Shown: positions 33,926-43,517, counted from the first letter of the stretch. The stretch is 64,000 bases of DNA from Streptomyces sp. HUAS CB01 (GCF_030406905.1 NZ_CP129137.1:1041001-1105000); one strand, 5' to 3'. Notes: generated by a model not told the origin, from the sequence alone. Program-made: numbers and translations.

Positions 33926-34393
33926 ATGGCCGTCACACAGCGCCGGGGCCGGCGGATCATGATGTCGCCCGCCGAGCTGGACGCCTTCCTCTCCGAGCAG
34001 CGCACCTGCCGGGTGGCCACGGTCTCGCCGGACGGCATGCCCCACGTCAGTGCCCTGTGGTTCGTGTGGGACGGCACCTCCCTGTGGCTGTACTCGATCA
34101 CCCGCAGCCGTCGGTGGTCCGAGCTGCGCCGTGATCCGCGCATCGCGGTCGTCGTGGACGCCGGGGAGGAGTACGGCGAGCTGCGCGGCGTGGAGCTCTC
34201 CGGCACCGCGGAGTTCGTGGGCGAGGCCCCGCGCACCGGGGAGCCCTGCCCGGAACTCGAGGCCCCCGAGCAGCTGTTCGCCCGGAAGAACTTCGGCCTG
34301 GACTCGATGCCGCACGACGGCAGGCACGCCTGGCTCCGGCTGACGCCGGAGGCGATCGCGTCGTGGGACTTCCGCAAGCTGAGCGCGCTCTGA
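33926..34393 (+). CDS. PPOX class flavin/F420-dependent protein
   Basis: This 155-residue split-barrel protein belongs to the pyridoxamine 5'-phosphate oxidase-like superfamily that binds FMN or F420. Typical segments are CRVATVSPDGMPHVSALWFVWDG near residues 28-50 (two strands), SRRWSELRRDPRIAVVVD near 61 and GVELSGTAEFVG near 88. ATG at 33926 has AGGAGG 7 nt upstream. Cofactor and substrate cannot be fixed from sequence. Confidence 0.83.
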   Translation: MAVTQRRGRRIMMSPAELDAFLSEQRTCRVATVSPDGMPHVSALWFVWDGTSLWLYSITRSRRWSELRRDPRIAVVVDAGEEYGELRGVELSGTAEFVGEAPRTGEPCPELEAPEQLFARKNFGLDSMPHDGRHAWLRLTPEAIASWDFRKLSAL

Positions 34394-34606
34394 CCGAGCC
34401 GGGCGCACGGCCGACGTGACACGTCCGGGCGGGTGGTGGGGCCGCCCCGTGGACCGGGCGGGCGGAGGCGCGTGCGGGGTCGAGGGGCGGGCGGACCGCG
34501 CCCGGCCGTCGGCGCAGCCGGCCCCGTACCTGGCCACCGGGCCGGCCCCGCAGCGGTGTCCGGTCTGCGGCCACCGGGGCACCGGGGCGGGGTCCGGCGC
34601 CGGGTG

Positions 34607-35506
34607 TCAGGCCGTCGCCGCGGCCGACCGCAGCGCCGCCAGCGCCGCGCGGATCGACGGACGGCGGTCCGCGTCCGCCCGCCAGACCGCGTAGATGTGC
34701 CGGCGCACCTTCTGGCGCACCGGGACGAGCCTGACGCCCTCGGGGACCGGACCACGGCCCAGTCGCGGGGTCACACAGACTCCGAGGCCCGCCGCGATCA
34801 GCGCCAGCTGGGTGTGGTGCTCGCCCGCGAGATGGGCGATGCGGGGTTCGATGCCCTTGGCGCGCAGGGTGAAGACCAGCCACTCGTAGCAGAATTCGCC
34901 CTCGGGCCAGGAGACCCAGTCGTCGTCGGCGAAGTCCTCCAGGTCCACGTCGGCACGGCCGGCCAGCGGGTGGTCGGCCGGCATCGCCACGTCGGCGGCG
35001 TCGTCCAGCAGCGGCTCGCGCGTGAGTCCGCCTGGCACGGGGAGCCGCTTGTTGCTCCAGTCCAGGGCGATCGCCAGGTCGAGATCGCCGCGGATCACCT
35101 GCCGCAGGGCGTACTCCGGCTCCAGTTCGCTGGTGCGGACCCGCAGGTCGGGGTGGTCGGCGCGGAGGGCCGTGAGCGCCGCGGGGAACAGCCCCCGGGC
35201 GGCCGTCGGGAACGCGCCGAGCCGCACTTCGCCGACCACCTGGCCCCGTTGTGCCTCGATGTCGGCCTGAGCGAGCTCCACCTGCGACAGGATGCGGGCG
35301 GCGTGGTCGGCGAGGAGGCGTCCGGCGTCCGTGAGCCGCACCCCGCGTCCGTTCTTGGCCAGCAGCTGCTGGCCCACTTCGCGCTCCAGCTTGGCCATTT
35401 GCTGGGACACGGCCGAGGTCGTGACGTGCAGCCCGTCGGCCGCCGCGCTGACGGAACCGTGCCGGGCCAGGGCGTCCAGGGTCCGCAGGCGCTCCAGATT
35501 CAACAT
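34607..35506 (-). CDS. LysR family transcriptional regulator
   Basis: The 299-residue LTTR has an N-terminal winged helix (residues 1-60, LERLRTLDALARHGSVSAAA and SAVSQQMAKLE) and a periplasmic-binding-like effector domain (90-295). It is divergent from an EamA transporter, the probable target. A T-N11-A sequence lies directly upstream of its start. ATG at 35506 is the natural family start; the longer open frame upstream is not conserved-looking. Confidence 0.9.
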   Translation of the reverse strand: MLNLERLRTLDALARHGSVSAAADGLHVTTSAVSQQMAKLEREVGQQLLAKNGRGVRLTDAGRLLADHAARILSQVELAQADIEAQRGQVVGEVRLGAFPTAARGLFPAALTALRADHPDLRVRTSELEPEYALRQVIRGDLDLAIALDWSNKRLPVPGGLTREPLLDDAADVAMPADHPLAGRADVDLEDFADDDWVSWPEGEFCYEWLVFTLRAKGIEPRIAHLAGEHHTQLALIAAGLGVCVTPRLGRGPVPEGVRLVPVRQKVRRHIYAVWRADADRRPSIRAALAALRSAAATA

Positions 35507-35507
35507 G

Positions 35508-35520
35508 TAAGCAATGCTAA
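35508..35520. promoter_or_regulatory. LysR box (T-N11-A)
   Basis: TAAGCAATGCTAA is a near-palindrome of T-N11-A form in the 73-bp region between the divergent lysR and eamA genes. It overlaps the expected lysR promoter, the usual autoregulatory position for LysR proteins. Confidence 0.5.
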
Positions 35521-35579
35521 TCGGATGACTGAAAGAAGTCTCGCTTGTTCTAAGAGGACATTGGCTCCAGGGTGGAGCC

Positions 35580-36641
35580 ATGACCACCGCCACGCCGCCG
35601 TCCCGCACGGAGCCCTCCGGAGCATCCGCGTCCGCCTCACACCCCGCGGGCCCGCCCTCCGCACCCACCCCGTCCCCCGCGGGTCCGTCCGCCGCCGACC
35701 GCCGCCGTCCCGCCTTCGGCTGGCGCCTGAGGTTCGCCGTGCTCGCCCTGATCTGGGGCTTCAGCTTCCTGCTCATCAAGGTCGGCACGGAGGGCTACGC
35801 CCCGTTCCAGGTCACCTTCGGCCGGCTGCTCTTCGGTACGGCCGTGCTGGCCGCCGCCATGGCGGTGCGACGCGAAGGGCCGCCGCGGGGGGCTCGGACC
35901 TGGGCGCATCTGACCGTCGCGGCGTTCTTCCTGAACGCGCTGCCGTTCTCGCTCTTCGCCTACGCGGAGCTGACCATCCCCTCGACACTGGCCGGGATCT
36001 GCAACGCGACGTCCCCGCTGTGGGGCATGGCGCTGTCGCTGGTGGCGCTCTCCGAGGACCGGCCCACGCGCCGCCGTGTCGCGGGTCTGGGCATCGGGTT
36101 CATCGGCGTGCTCACCGTACTGGGCGCCTGGCAGGGCTTCTCCGGACTCGACGTCGGCGGCACGGCGATGGCCCTGCTCGCCTCCCTGAGCTACCCGGTC
36201 GGCTGGATCTACGTCCGCCGTACGCTCGCGGGCTCGTCCCACTCGCACCTGTCCCTGACCGGGGCACAGCTGATGCTGGCGACGCTCCAACTGGCGGTGG
36301 TGACGCCCCTGTTCACGACACTGCCGAGCTCACTGCCGGTGGTTCCGCTGCTCGCCGTGGTGGCGCTGGGCGCACTGGGGACCGGCTTCGCGATGCTGCT
36401 GCAGTACGGGCTGGTCGCCGAGGTCGGGCCCACGACCGCGACGATGGTCACCTATTTCATCCCGGTCATCGCGACCGCCGCGGGGGTCACGCTGCTCGAC
36501 GAGAGGCTGGGCTGGAACACTCCCGTCGGCGCCCTGATCGTGCTGGCGGGAGCCGCGCTCACCCAGAGCAGGTCCGGCCCGAAGCGGGCGGGGCGGCGCG
36601 TTCGGCGGCCGGCGACACGGACGCGTCGGATCCGTCCGTGA
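35580..36641 (+). CDS. EamA (DMT superfamily) transporter under LysR control
   Basis: The 353-residue exporter begins with about 45 cytosolic Pro/Ser/Ala-rich residues, then ten membrane helices in two EamA repeats (LALIWGFSFLLIKVGTEGYAP near 55; LSYPVGWIYVRRTLAGSS near 205). GTGGAG lies directly before the ATG. It is divergent from a LysR regulator and likely induced through it. The C-terminal tail is basic (RRVRRPATRTRR). The exported compound is unknown. Confidence 0.86.
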   Translation: MTTATPPSRTEPSGASASASHPAGPPSAPTPSPAGPSAADRRRPAFGWRLRFAVLALIWGFSFLLIKVGTEGYAPFQVTFGRLLFGTAVLAAAMAVRREGPPRGARTWAHLTVAAFFLNALPFSLFAYAELTIPSTLAGICNATSPLWGMALSLVALSEDRPTRRRVAGLGIGFIGVLTVLGAWQGFSGLDVGGTAMALLASLSYPVGWIYVRRTLAGSSHSHLSLTGAQLMLATLQLAVVTPLFTTLPSSLPVVPLLAVVALGALGTGFAMLLQYGLVAEVGPTTATMVTYFIPVIATAAGVTLLDERLGWNTPVGALIVLAGAALTQSRSGPKRAGRRVRRPATRTRRIRP

Positions 36642-36781
36642 CCGTGGGCGGCCGGCCCGGTCCGTGGACGCGACGAGCCGTGATCGTGGGCGGCGCGAGC
36701 CGCGCGGCCGCGAGCGCCACGGCCCGCCGTGACCGCAGGCGTGCGGTGACAGCGAGCGCGGCGAGGCGCCCGTACGGGGGC

Positions 36782-38113
36782 TCAGCCGTAGCTGCGGGGA
36801 GGCACCGGGCCGACCGCCCGGGCCACCGCGTCGGCGAGCGCGGTGATGTCGTCGGCCGCCAGTCCCGACACCGTGAGCCGCACGGCGGGTGGGGACGAGA
36901 TGCGGAAACGGGCTCCGGGAGCGACGGCCCAGCCGGCGTGCAGCAGACGGGCCACGGTGCCGGTCTCGTCGGCCACGGGCACCCACACGTTCATCCCGCT
37001 GCGGCCGCGGGCCTCGACGCCCCGCTCCGCCAGGGCACTCAGCAGCGCGTCGCGCCGTTGTCCGTAGGCGGCCGCCACGGCCACCGGATCGACGGCACCC
37101 GAGGTCCACAGCTCGACGACGGCGCGCTGGGTCAGCCGGCTGACCCAGCCGGGGCCGAGCCCCTGCCGCCCCTGGACCCGGTCGAGGGTGACCCGGTCAC
37201 CGGTGAGCACGGCGAGTCTGAGGTCGGGACCGTACGCCTTGGCGACCGAGCGTACGAGCACCCAGTGGTCCGTGACCCCGGCCAGGGGGTGCAGTGGCTC
37301 GCCGACGATCGCATGGCCGTGGTCGTCCTCGACGAGCAGGGTCCGGGGATACCGGGCCAGCACGTCGCGGAGCTCACGGGCGCGTGGTGCGGAGACGACG
37401 GCACCCGTGGGGTTCTGGGCGCGGTCGGTCACGACCAGGGCCCTGGCCCCGCGGTCGAGCGCCCGCTCGACGTGCTCGGGGCGCGGCCCGTCGTCGTCGA
37501 CGGCGACCGGGACCGTCCGCAGCCCGAGCGCCGGGATCAGGTCGAGCAGGCTGCCCCAGCCGGGGTCCTCCACGGCCACGGCGTCCCCGGGGCGGAGATG
37601 GGCGTGCAGCACGCGCTCGATGGCGTCGAGCGAACCGGAGGTGACGGCGACCGGACCGTCCGGCACCCCGTCCTCGTCCAGTCCGGCCCGCGCGAGCCGT
37701 GCGAGGTCGGGGTCGACGGCGGCCTGCCCGTAGAGCACCGGACCGGCGTCGTGGTGCCGTGCCGCCGCGGCGAAGGCGTCGTGCAGCGGCGGCAGCAGGG
37801 TGGTGTCCGGGTTGCCCTCGGAGATCTGCCGCACGCCGGGAGGGGCGTCGATCGTGAGCGAGCCGCGCGCCGTGCTGGCCGGCCGCTCCCGCACACGGCT
37901 GCCTCTGCGGCCGGCGGTCTCGATCACGCCGCGGTCGCGCAGCGTCCGGTACGCGGATGCCACGGTGTTCGGGTTGACACCCAGTGATGCCGCCAATTCC
38001 CGCATGGGCGGGAGCAGTTGGCCGGGCCCGAGGTCCCCCGAACCGACCCCGCGCTCGATGCTGGCCGCGATCTCCGATGCGCCGCGGCCCTCGATCCGAT
38101 AGTCTCCTAGCAC
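36782..38113 (-). CDS. MocR family regulator (GntR HTH plus aminotransferase domain)
   Basis: This 443-residue protein joins an N-terminal GntR winged helix (residues 8-75, LPPMRELAASLGVNPNTVASAYRTL) to a fold-type-I aminotransferase-like domain that binds PLP. The domain shows AQNPTG near 235 and the PLP-lysine region SVAKAYGPDLRLAV near 290. MocR proteins sense vitamin B6 or amino compounds. GTG at 38113 is chosen because CATAAT lies 7 nt before it, making the mRNA leaderless. It is divergent from a flavin-oxidase-like gene. Confidence 0.88.
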   Translation of the reverse strand: MLGDYRIEGRGASEIAASIERGVGSGDLGPGQLLPPMRELAASLGVNPNTVASAYRTLRDRGVIETAGRRGSRVRERPASTARGSLTIDAPPGVRQISEGNPDTTLLPPLHDAFAAAARHHDAGPVLYGQAAVDPDLARLARAGLDEDGVPDGPVAVTSGSLDAIERVLHAHLRPGDAVAVEDPGWGSLLDLIPALGLRTVPVAVDDDGPRPEHVERALDRGARALVVTDRAQNPTGAVVSAPRARELRDVLARYPRTLLVEDDHGHAIVGEPLHPLAGVTDHWVLVRSVAKAYGPDLRLAVLTGDRVTLDRVQGRQGLGPGWVSRLTQRAVVELWTSGAVDPVAVAAAYGQRRDALLSALAERGVEARGRSGMNVWVPVADETGTVARLLHAGWAVAPGARFRISSPPAVRLTVSGLAADDITALADAVARAVGPVPPRSYG

Positions 38114-38120
38114 AAACACG

Positions 38121-38138
38121 ATTATGCACTAATGCAAT
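38121..38138. promoter_or_regulatory. Candidate MocR operator/divergent promoter
   Basis: ATTATGCACTAATGCAAT contains two direct ATGCA copies 8 bp apart and the CATAAT -10 of the mocR gene on the minus strand. It occupies the 36-bp gap between mocR and the divergent PPOX-like gene, where a MocR protein would bind. Confidence 0.5.
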
Positions 38139-38149
38139 GGAGACCGCAC

Positions 38150-38821
38150 ATGACACCCTCGCAGGCGTCACCGTCCTACCGGGCCACCGAGCGGACCGTG
38201 CCCACGCGGTCGCGGGAGCGCGCGTCCCACGACCGCGAGTTGGTGCACTCGATACTCGACGAGACCTCCGTCTGCCATCTCGGCTTCGTCCGCGACGGGG
38301 CGCCCGTCGTGCTGCCCACCCTCTACGGCCGCGTCGGCGACAGGCTGTACGTGCACGGCTCGACCGGTTCCCGTCCGCTGCGCATGGCGGGCCAGGCGGA
38401 TCCCGGTCTGGAGGTCTGTCTGACCGTCACCCATGTCGACGGTCTGGTCCTCGCCCGCTCGGCGTTCCACCACTCGATCAACTACCGGTCGGTGGTGGTC
38501 CACGGAACCGCACGCCAGGTCACCGACCCGGAGGAGAAGCGCACCGCGCTCGACGCCCTGGTCGACCACGTCGTCCCCGGCCGCTCCGCCGACTCGCGTC
38601 CGGCCAACGCCAGGGAGCTCGCCGCGACGGCGGTGCTCCGGCTGGATCTGGACGAGGTGTCCGCCAAGGTCCGCACGGGCGGCCCGAGCGACGACCTCGA
38701 GGACCTGGCGCTTCCGCACTGGACCGGTGTCGTCCCCCTCGTCCGGGGATACGGCGCGCCGGTCCCCGCGGACGACCTGGACCCGTCGGTGCCCCTGCCC
38801 GCGTATCTGTCCGCGCTGTAG
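38150..38821 (+). CDS. Pyridoxamine 5'-phosphate oxidase-like flavoprotein
   Basis: The 223-residue protein is a split-barrel FMN-binding protein of the Pyridox_ox_2/NimA-like type. It has SVCHLGFVRDGAPVVLPTLYG near residue 40, the phosphate-binding LYVHGSTGSRPLRMA near 65 and AFHHSINYRSVVVHG near 105. ATG at 38150 has TGGAG 8 nt upstream. It is divergent from a PLP-binding MocR regulator, which suggests a role around vitamin B6 or nitro/amino compound metabolism. Confidence 0.84.
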   Translation: MTPSQASPSYRATERTVPTRSRERASHDRELVHSILDETSVCHLGFVRDGAPVVLPTLYGRVGDRLYVHGSTGSRPLRMAGQADPGLEVCLTVTHVDGLVLARSAFHHSINYRSVVVHGTARQVTDPEEKRTALDALVDHVVPGRSADSRPANARELAATAVLRLDLDEVSAKVRTGGPSDDLEDLALPHWTGVVPLVRGYGAPVPADDLDPSVPLPAYLSAL

Positions 38822-39098
38822 CCACGGGACCCGGGGCCGGCCGGACCGCTGACAGCGCGCGATCCGGCCGCGACGCGGCGGGCGGCCGCGGCCGCCCGGC
38901 CCCGGCACAGACGGTGGCCGTCGCCGTCCACCGAGCGACTGCCCCACCGCGGACGCCGCCCCGCGCGGAACCGGCTCCCGCCGGCGACACGCGGTTCTCG
39001 TGAACGCCCGGCCCCGAGCCTCCGGCCGTGGTGGCCTGCGCTGCCGTCGCGCCCGCCGCGGTCTCCGCCGGCGCCCGTCGACGGAGGACACCGCCCGG

Positions 39099-40088
39099 TC
39101 AGGCCGGTGCGTCCACGGTGCCGCGCCGCCCCGCCGCCGGCCGGGTCTCCTGCCAGGCCAGCCCGACGACCGCCGCGAGCAGGACCACCGTCCCGGCCAC
39201 CGTCGCCGAGGTCAGCCGCTCGTTCAGCGCGGTCACCGCCAGGACCGCCGCGCTCACCGGCTCCAGAAGCATGATCACCGACACCGTCGCGGCGCGGACG
39301 ACGGCTGCCCCCGCGAAGTACAGCGCGTAGGCGAGGGCCGTCGGCACCGCGGCGATGTACACCAGCATGCCCAGCACCCGCACCGGCTCCGCGGTGTGCG
39401 GCAGGAGACCCTCCACGAGGGCCGCCGGGAGCAGACCGACGGCGCCCACCACGAAGGTCCACAGGGTCGTCGACAGGGGGTCGGGGCCGGCGCCGTCACG
39501 GCCGAGCCTGCGGGTGATCAGGGTGATGGCCGCGTAGCCCGCGGCCGAGACGACCGCGAGTGTCACGCCGAGCGGCCGTACCGTGCCGCTCCCGCCGCCC
39601 AGGACCAGCACCACGAGCCCGGTCAGCGCCCCGGCGACGGCGGCGATCCCGCCGCCCCCGAGCCGCTCCCCCATGGTGATCCTGGCACCGAGGGCGATCA
39701 GTACGGGCCCGGCGCCCAGGGTGACCACCGTGCCGACCGCCAGGCCGGTCTGCTCGACGGCGGCGAAGTAGGCGCTCTGAAAGACCGTCAGGCCGACGCC
39801 GGTGCCGAGGATGCGCAGCAGCCTGCGGCGGCGCGTTTCCGGCCGGGCCACGACGGCGGCACCGGTCCGCGCCGTCCTCCGCCCGCGCAGCGCGAGCGCG
39901 CCCGCGAGCAGCAGCAGCCCGCCCAGGCAGCGCCAGAAGGACAGGGCGAGCGGGCCCAGATCGCTGGCCTCGAAGACCAGTGAGGCGGCCGCCCCGGCGG
40001 TCCCCCAGGCCACACCGGCGACGACGAGGTAGAACAGGCTGCGCCCGACGGGCAGGCCGGCGACGGCAGCCGTAGATGGATTCGACAC
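39099..40088 (-). CDS. EamA (DMT superfamily) transporter
   Basis: The 329-residue protein is a ten-helix DMT exporter with two EamA domains. The first starts at [20 protein letters not shown]; the second contains [20 protein letters not shown] near 180 and ends in the typical [21 protein letters not shown] at 40088 has GGAG 7 nt upstream. It is followed on the same strand, 240 bases upstream of its start, by a second EamA gene. No substrate can be inferred. Confidence 0.87.
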   Translation of the reverse strand: MSNPSTAAVAGLPVGRSLFYLVVAGVAWGTAGAAASLVFEASDLGPLALSFWRCLGGLLLLAGALALRGRRTARTGAAVVARPETRRRRLLRILGTGVGLTVFQSAYFAAVEQTGLAVGTVVTLGAGPVLIALGARITMGERLGGGGIAAVAGALTGLVVLVLGGGSGTVRPLGVTLAVVSAAGYAAITLITRRLGRDGAGPDPLSTTLWTFVVGAVGLLPAALVEGLLPHTAEPVRVLGMLVYIAAVPTALAYALYFAGAAVVRAATVSVIMLLEPVSAAVLAVTALNERLTSATVAGTVVLLAAVVGLAWQETRPAAGRRGTVDAPA

Positions 40089-40328
40089 GTGTGCACTCCG
40101 TGCTGGGTGTCCGGGGTTCGTCCCCGGGGGGCCCGCCCCTCGACGGGTGTGGGGAAGCGCGTCCCGATGCGGGCCGGAAGACAGGACAGTTGGCCGCTGG
40201 ACTCCGTGCGCGGGCAGCGACGAACCGCCCGGGGGAACTCCACACCCCGGAACCGGTCTTCGTCGGCGGTGAACCGCCCGCGCTACGCGGCGGGAGGCGG
40301 GAGGACGGTCGAATGCATGATCGCCACC

Positions 40329-41321
40329 CTAGACCGCCGCCCGTTCGGCCGCCAAGTCGCCGTCGGCAGCCCCGGCCACGGTCCCGGATCCGCCCGCCAC
40401 CGGCCCCGATGCGGCCTTCGGCGTGGACGACTGCGCGATGAACGCGCCCACGAGCACCACGGCGCCGCCGATGATCTGGGGGGCGGACAGGTGCTCTCGG
40501 AGGAGGACCCAGGCCAGCACGGTCGCGATCACGGCCTCCAGGCACGCGACGACCCCGGCGACCTGCGGCGAGAGCCGGCGGACCGACACGACGCCGGTGA
40601 CGTAGGCGACGACGGTGGCGATCAGGACGATCCAGCCGAGCAGCAGTGCCGCCGGGACGGTGGTCCCGGCCATGCCCGCGCCGCCGCCGAGCACCCGCCA
40701 GTCCATCTGCCACGGCCGGGCGACGGCGGTGAGCACGAGCGCGCCGATGAGCAGTCCGTACGCGATGACGCCGAGCGGGTCGGCCGCGTCGTCGCCGTCG
40801 GCCCCCTGGTCGGACAGCACGAAGTAGCCGACCTGGCAGCAGGCGGCCCCGAGGGCCAGCAGCAGGCCGATCGCGTCGAAGCTCAGCCCGGCCCAGACCT
40901 CGACGACACAGGCGAGTCCGCCGACGGCGAGGACGACGCCGACGGCGGCGGCGCGGGTGACCGGGCGGCGCTGGACGAAGCGGACCCAGGCGAGGACGAG
41001 AGCCGGCGCCAGGTACTCGATGAGGAGTGCCACACCCACGGGGATACGGGATATCGCGGCGAAGTAGCACGCCTGGACACCGGCGACGGCGAGCATGCCG
41101 AATCCGGCGAGCAGCGCCGGTTTGCGTGTCAGGAGGTCACGGTGGCGCCAGGCGACGGGGAGCATGACGAGGGCGGCACCGGCCACTCGCAGCCACACCA
41201 CATGCAGGGGGTCGAGCCCCGCTTCGATGAGCGGCTTGGCCGCCACACCTGAACCACCGAAGGCGAACGCCGATGCCAGGGCGAGTCCCAGCCCGGCGTT
41301 CCTGTCCCGAGACGCGTGCAT
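40329..41321 (-). CDS. EamA (DMT superfamily) transporter
   Basis: This 330-residue transporter is another ten-helix DMT exporter. It has ASAFAFGGSGVAAKPLIEAG near residue 16, ISRIPVGVALLIEYLAPALV near 92 and CLEAVIATVLAWVLLREHL near 278. ATG at 41321 is favoured by CATGAT 6 nt upstream; GTG at 41327 is an alternative. The polar C-terminal tail (about 35 residues) is Ala/Gly-rich. It is similar in type, but not closely in sequence, to the transporter at 39099-40088. Confidence 0.86.
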   Translation of the reverse strand: MHASRDRNAGLGLALASAFAFGGSGVAAKPLIEAGLDPLHVVWLRVAGAALVMLPVAWRHRDLLTRKPALLAGFGMLAVAGVQACYFAAISRIPVGVALLIEYLAPALVLAWVRFVQRRPVTRAAAVGVVLAVGGLACVVEVWAGLSFDAIGLLLALGAACCQVGYFVLSDQGADGDDAADPLGVIAYGLLIGALVLTAVARPWQMDWRVLGGGAGMAGTTVPAALLLGWIVLIATVVAYVTGVVSVRRLSPQVAGVVACLEAVIATVLAWVLLREHLSAPQIIGGAVVLVGAFIAQSSTPKAASGPVAGGSGTVAGAADGDLAAERAAV

Positions 41322-41361
41322 CGGCACATCATGGCATCCCGCGTCAGGACCGTCACGTCCG

Positions 41362-41937
41362 TCACACCTGTTGAGACAGCTCGCCGATCCGGCCGGTCAG
41401 CCGCTCGGTGTCGACCCCGGCGTGCACGAGGACTTCGACGGCCCTGGAGTGCCGGTCGGCGGCGAGTTCGGCGAGCAGATCGAGGCCGCCGGCACGCGGA
41501 TCGCCGCGCCCCGCGGCCCGTTCCCGCACCCTCAGCATCGCGGCCGCGGCCGACGGCGACCAGCTCGTCTGCCCCGAGTCCCGGGCCGGCGGGGCCACCG
41601 GGTTCGCGCCGGAGTCCTCGACCGTCGCCTGCCAGCGCAGCCCGTACCCGATGCTGCGCTGCACGAGATAGCCGAGGACGCGGGCGACCTGGTCCGGGCC
41701 GCCGAAGGCCGCCCGGACCTCGGGTTCGGACTCGACCAGGGAGTGCAGCAGATGGGCCGTGTCGATCTGGCGGTCGCCGTCCCGCAGCGCGCGCCTGCGC
41801 GCGCCGGCGACGACCGAGGCCAGTTCCTCGGAGAGTCCGGCGTCGGTCCCGGTGGATCCGGGAGCGGGCTGCGGGGGGACGCGCGGGACAGGGAAGTGCA
41901 CGGTCCCACCCCACCAGCCGGGAACGGGACCGGTCAT
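41362..41937 (-). CDS. Clp N-terminal domain protein
   Basis: The roughly 191-residue protein contains a Clp R/N-type double-repeat domain, with LSEELASVVAGARRRALRDGDRQIDTAHLLHSL near residue 35 (first helix pair) and a second, more degenerate half to the C-terminus. There is no ATPase domain, so it could be an adaptor or substrate-binding module related to ClpC/ClpB. The start is uncertain: ATG at 41937 is used, while ATG at 41961 or a GTG inside would also be possible. Confidence 0.72.
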   Translation of the reverse strand: MTGPVPGWWGGTVHFPVPRVPPQPAPGSTGTDAGLSEELASVVAGARRRALRDGDRQIDTAHLLHSLVESEPEVRAAFGGPDQVARVLGYLVQRSIGYGLRWQATVEDSGANPVAPPARDSGQTSWSPSAAAAMLRVRERAAGRGDPRAGGLDLLAELAADRHSRAVEVLVHAGVDTERLTGRIGELSQQV

Positions 41938-42183
41938 CGCCGCAGGGGAGCATTCGGGCATCCCGCGGAAGGTGGGCACGGCGTGCCGGGTCTCCTCCTT
42001 GCGGAGGAGGGACGCCCCCGGGGGGGCGAAGCGGCACTCCCCCACCGCCGGGAGGCCGGCGTCCGCCGTCACACCCCCACCGGATCTGACAGTTCATCAG
42101 TATTGAATGTTGCAGGCCGCGCGGCTACGTTCCGCGACACCGGAACCCGAAGGGCGCCGAGCCCGACGAGAAGAGGTGGTCGT

Positions 42184-42612
42184 ATGGCCGAGGTCAGCGC
42201 GGACGCACGTATCGGGGCGCCCGCCGGGAAGGTGTGGGCCCAGCTGACGGACTTCGCTTCGTACGGCCGGTGGAACGCCACGCACACGAGCTTTCCGCAG
42301 GGCGGGCCGGAGACCCTCGAGACCGGTGCGACCTTCGCCGAGAACATGAAGCTCATGGGCTTCCCGGCGGAGGTGCAGTGGACGGTGGAGGAACTGGAGC
42401 CCGAGCGGGTGCTCGCGATCAGGGGCAAGGGCCCGATGGGCGTCCTCGTCGGCACCCGCTACACCCTCACCCCGGAGGGCGAGGCCACGACCGTGCGCAT
42501 CGACGGGGAGTTCACGGGGGCCGCCGTCTCGCTGATGGCGGGCAAGCTCACGGACTCGGCGACCGCCGCGCTCAACGAGTCGCTGCGCAAGCTGGGAGGA
42601 CTGGTGAGCTGA
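42184..42612 (+). CDS. SRPBCC family protein
   Basis: This 142-residue protein is a START/SRPBCC-fold ligand-binding protein (polyketide cyclase 2-like). It has VSADARIGAPAGKVWAQLTDF at the start, YGRWNATHTSFPQGG near 28 and a long C-terminal helix AGKLTDSATAALNESLRKLG. Members bind hydrophobic molecules in a central cavity. ATG at 42184 has GAGGTGG 4 nt upstream. No biosynthetic neighbour indicates the ligand. Confidence 0.84.
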   Translation: MAEVSADARIGAPAGKVWAQLTDFASYGRWNATHTSFPQGGPETLETGATFAENMKLMGFPAEVQWTVEELEPERVLAIRGKGPMGVLVGTRYTLTPEGEATTVRIDGEFTGAAVSLMAGKLTDSATAALNESLRKLGGLVS

Positions 42613-42772
42613 CGGTCCCGGCGCACGCACCGGGCGGGAAGCGAAGGGCCGCGTGCGGGGCCTTCACCTCCCGCCCGATGCCGGCGCGAGCCGTTCCCGG
42701 CCGCGTACGGCCGGACCGCCGAGGTCCGGTGGCGCTTCCGGACCGGCCCGTGGACGCCCCGGCCGCCGGCCG

Positions 42773-43378
42773 TCAGTCCCCGTCGGCGAGGATCAGATAG
42801 AGCTTCTTGCGGGCCTCGCTGATCACCGAGATCGCCTTCTGCCGCTGGTCCGGGGTGCCGGTCTTCCAGACCTGACCGAAGGCCTCCATGAGCCCGAACC
42901 CGGCCTGCCGTATCTCGTTCATGGCGTCCCAGTCGATCCCGCGGCCGGCCTCCTCCCAGGGCGCTTCGGGCACCGACTCGGCCTCGGTGCGCCCCGTGTC
43001 GGTGAGCGTGAACAGCTTCTTCCCGCCGTCGCTCTCGCTGGTGATCAGCCCCTCGTCCTCCAGCAGCTGGAGCGTGGGATAGACCGAGCCGGGGCTGGGC
43101 TTCCAGGCCCCGCCGCTGCGCTCGCCGATCTCCTGGATCATCTCGTACCCGTGCATGGGGCGGTCCTGCAGCAGGGCGAGGATCGAGGCGCGCACATCAC
43201 CGCGGCGCGCCCTCCCCCGGCCACGGCCGCGCCCGCCGCCCCACGGGGGCCCGCCGAACCCCGGCCCGAACGGACCGAAGGCGGCGCGGCGGCCCTCGTA
43301 CTCACCCCGACCGTGATGGCCGGATCCGCACGTGCTCTGCCCCGGCCCGGGTCCGAATCCGTGTCCATGTGAACGCAT
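42773..43378 (-). CDS. PadR family regulator with His/Gly-rich N-terminus
   Basis: The 201-residue regulator has an unusual 60-residue N-terminal extension rich in His, Gly and Arg (MRSHGHGFGPGPG at the start, then GRGRGRGRARRGD). A PadR winged helix follows (residues 60-135, ILALLQDRPMHGYEMIQEIGE and GSVYPTLQLLEDEGLI), then a helical dimerisation tail. ATG at 43378 has GGAGGGAG 7 nt upstream. The His-rich arm might bind metal. A CGATATATCG palindrome lies upstream. Confidence 0.86.
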   Translation of the reverse strand: MRSHGHGFGPGPGQSTCGSGHHGRGEYEGRRAAFGPFGPGFGGPPWGGGRGRGRGRARRGDVRASILALLQDRPMHGYEMIQEIGERSGGAWKPSPGSVYPTLQLLEDEGLITSESDGGKKLFTLTDTGRTEAESVPEAPWEEAGRGIDWDAMNEIRQAGFGLMEAFGQVWKTGTPDQRQKAISVISEARKKLYLILADGD

Positions 43379-43419
43379 CGCTACGCTCCCTCCATCGTTG
43401 ATCTGTCGCGATGCCTCAA

Positions 43420-43429
43420 CGATATATCG
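43420..43429. promoter_or_regulatory. Palindrome upstream of padR
   Basis: CGATATATCG is a perfect AT-centred palindrome 41 bases upstream of the padR start and 88 bases upstream of the divergent phzF-like gene. Actinobacterial PadR regulators often bind ATAT-rich palindromes at their own promoter. Confidence 0.45.
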
Positions 43430-43517
43430 GAATACGTCGCATGACAATCGCCGACCGGTCCAGATCCCCGGGATTGGCCTTGGCCCGCCGCTCCACCGGC
43501 CCCTTACGGTCGGCTCC

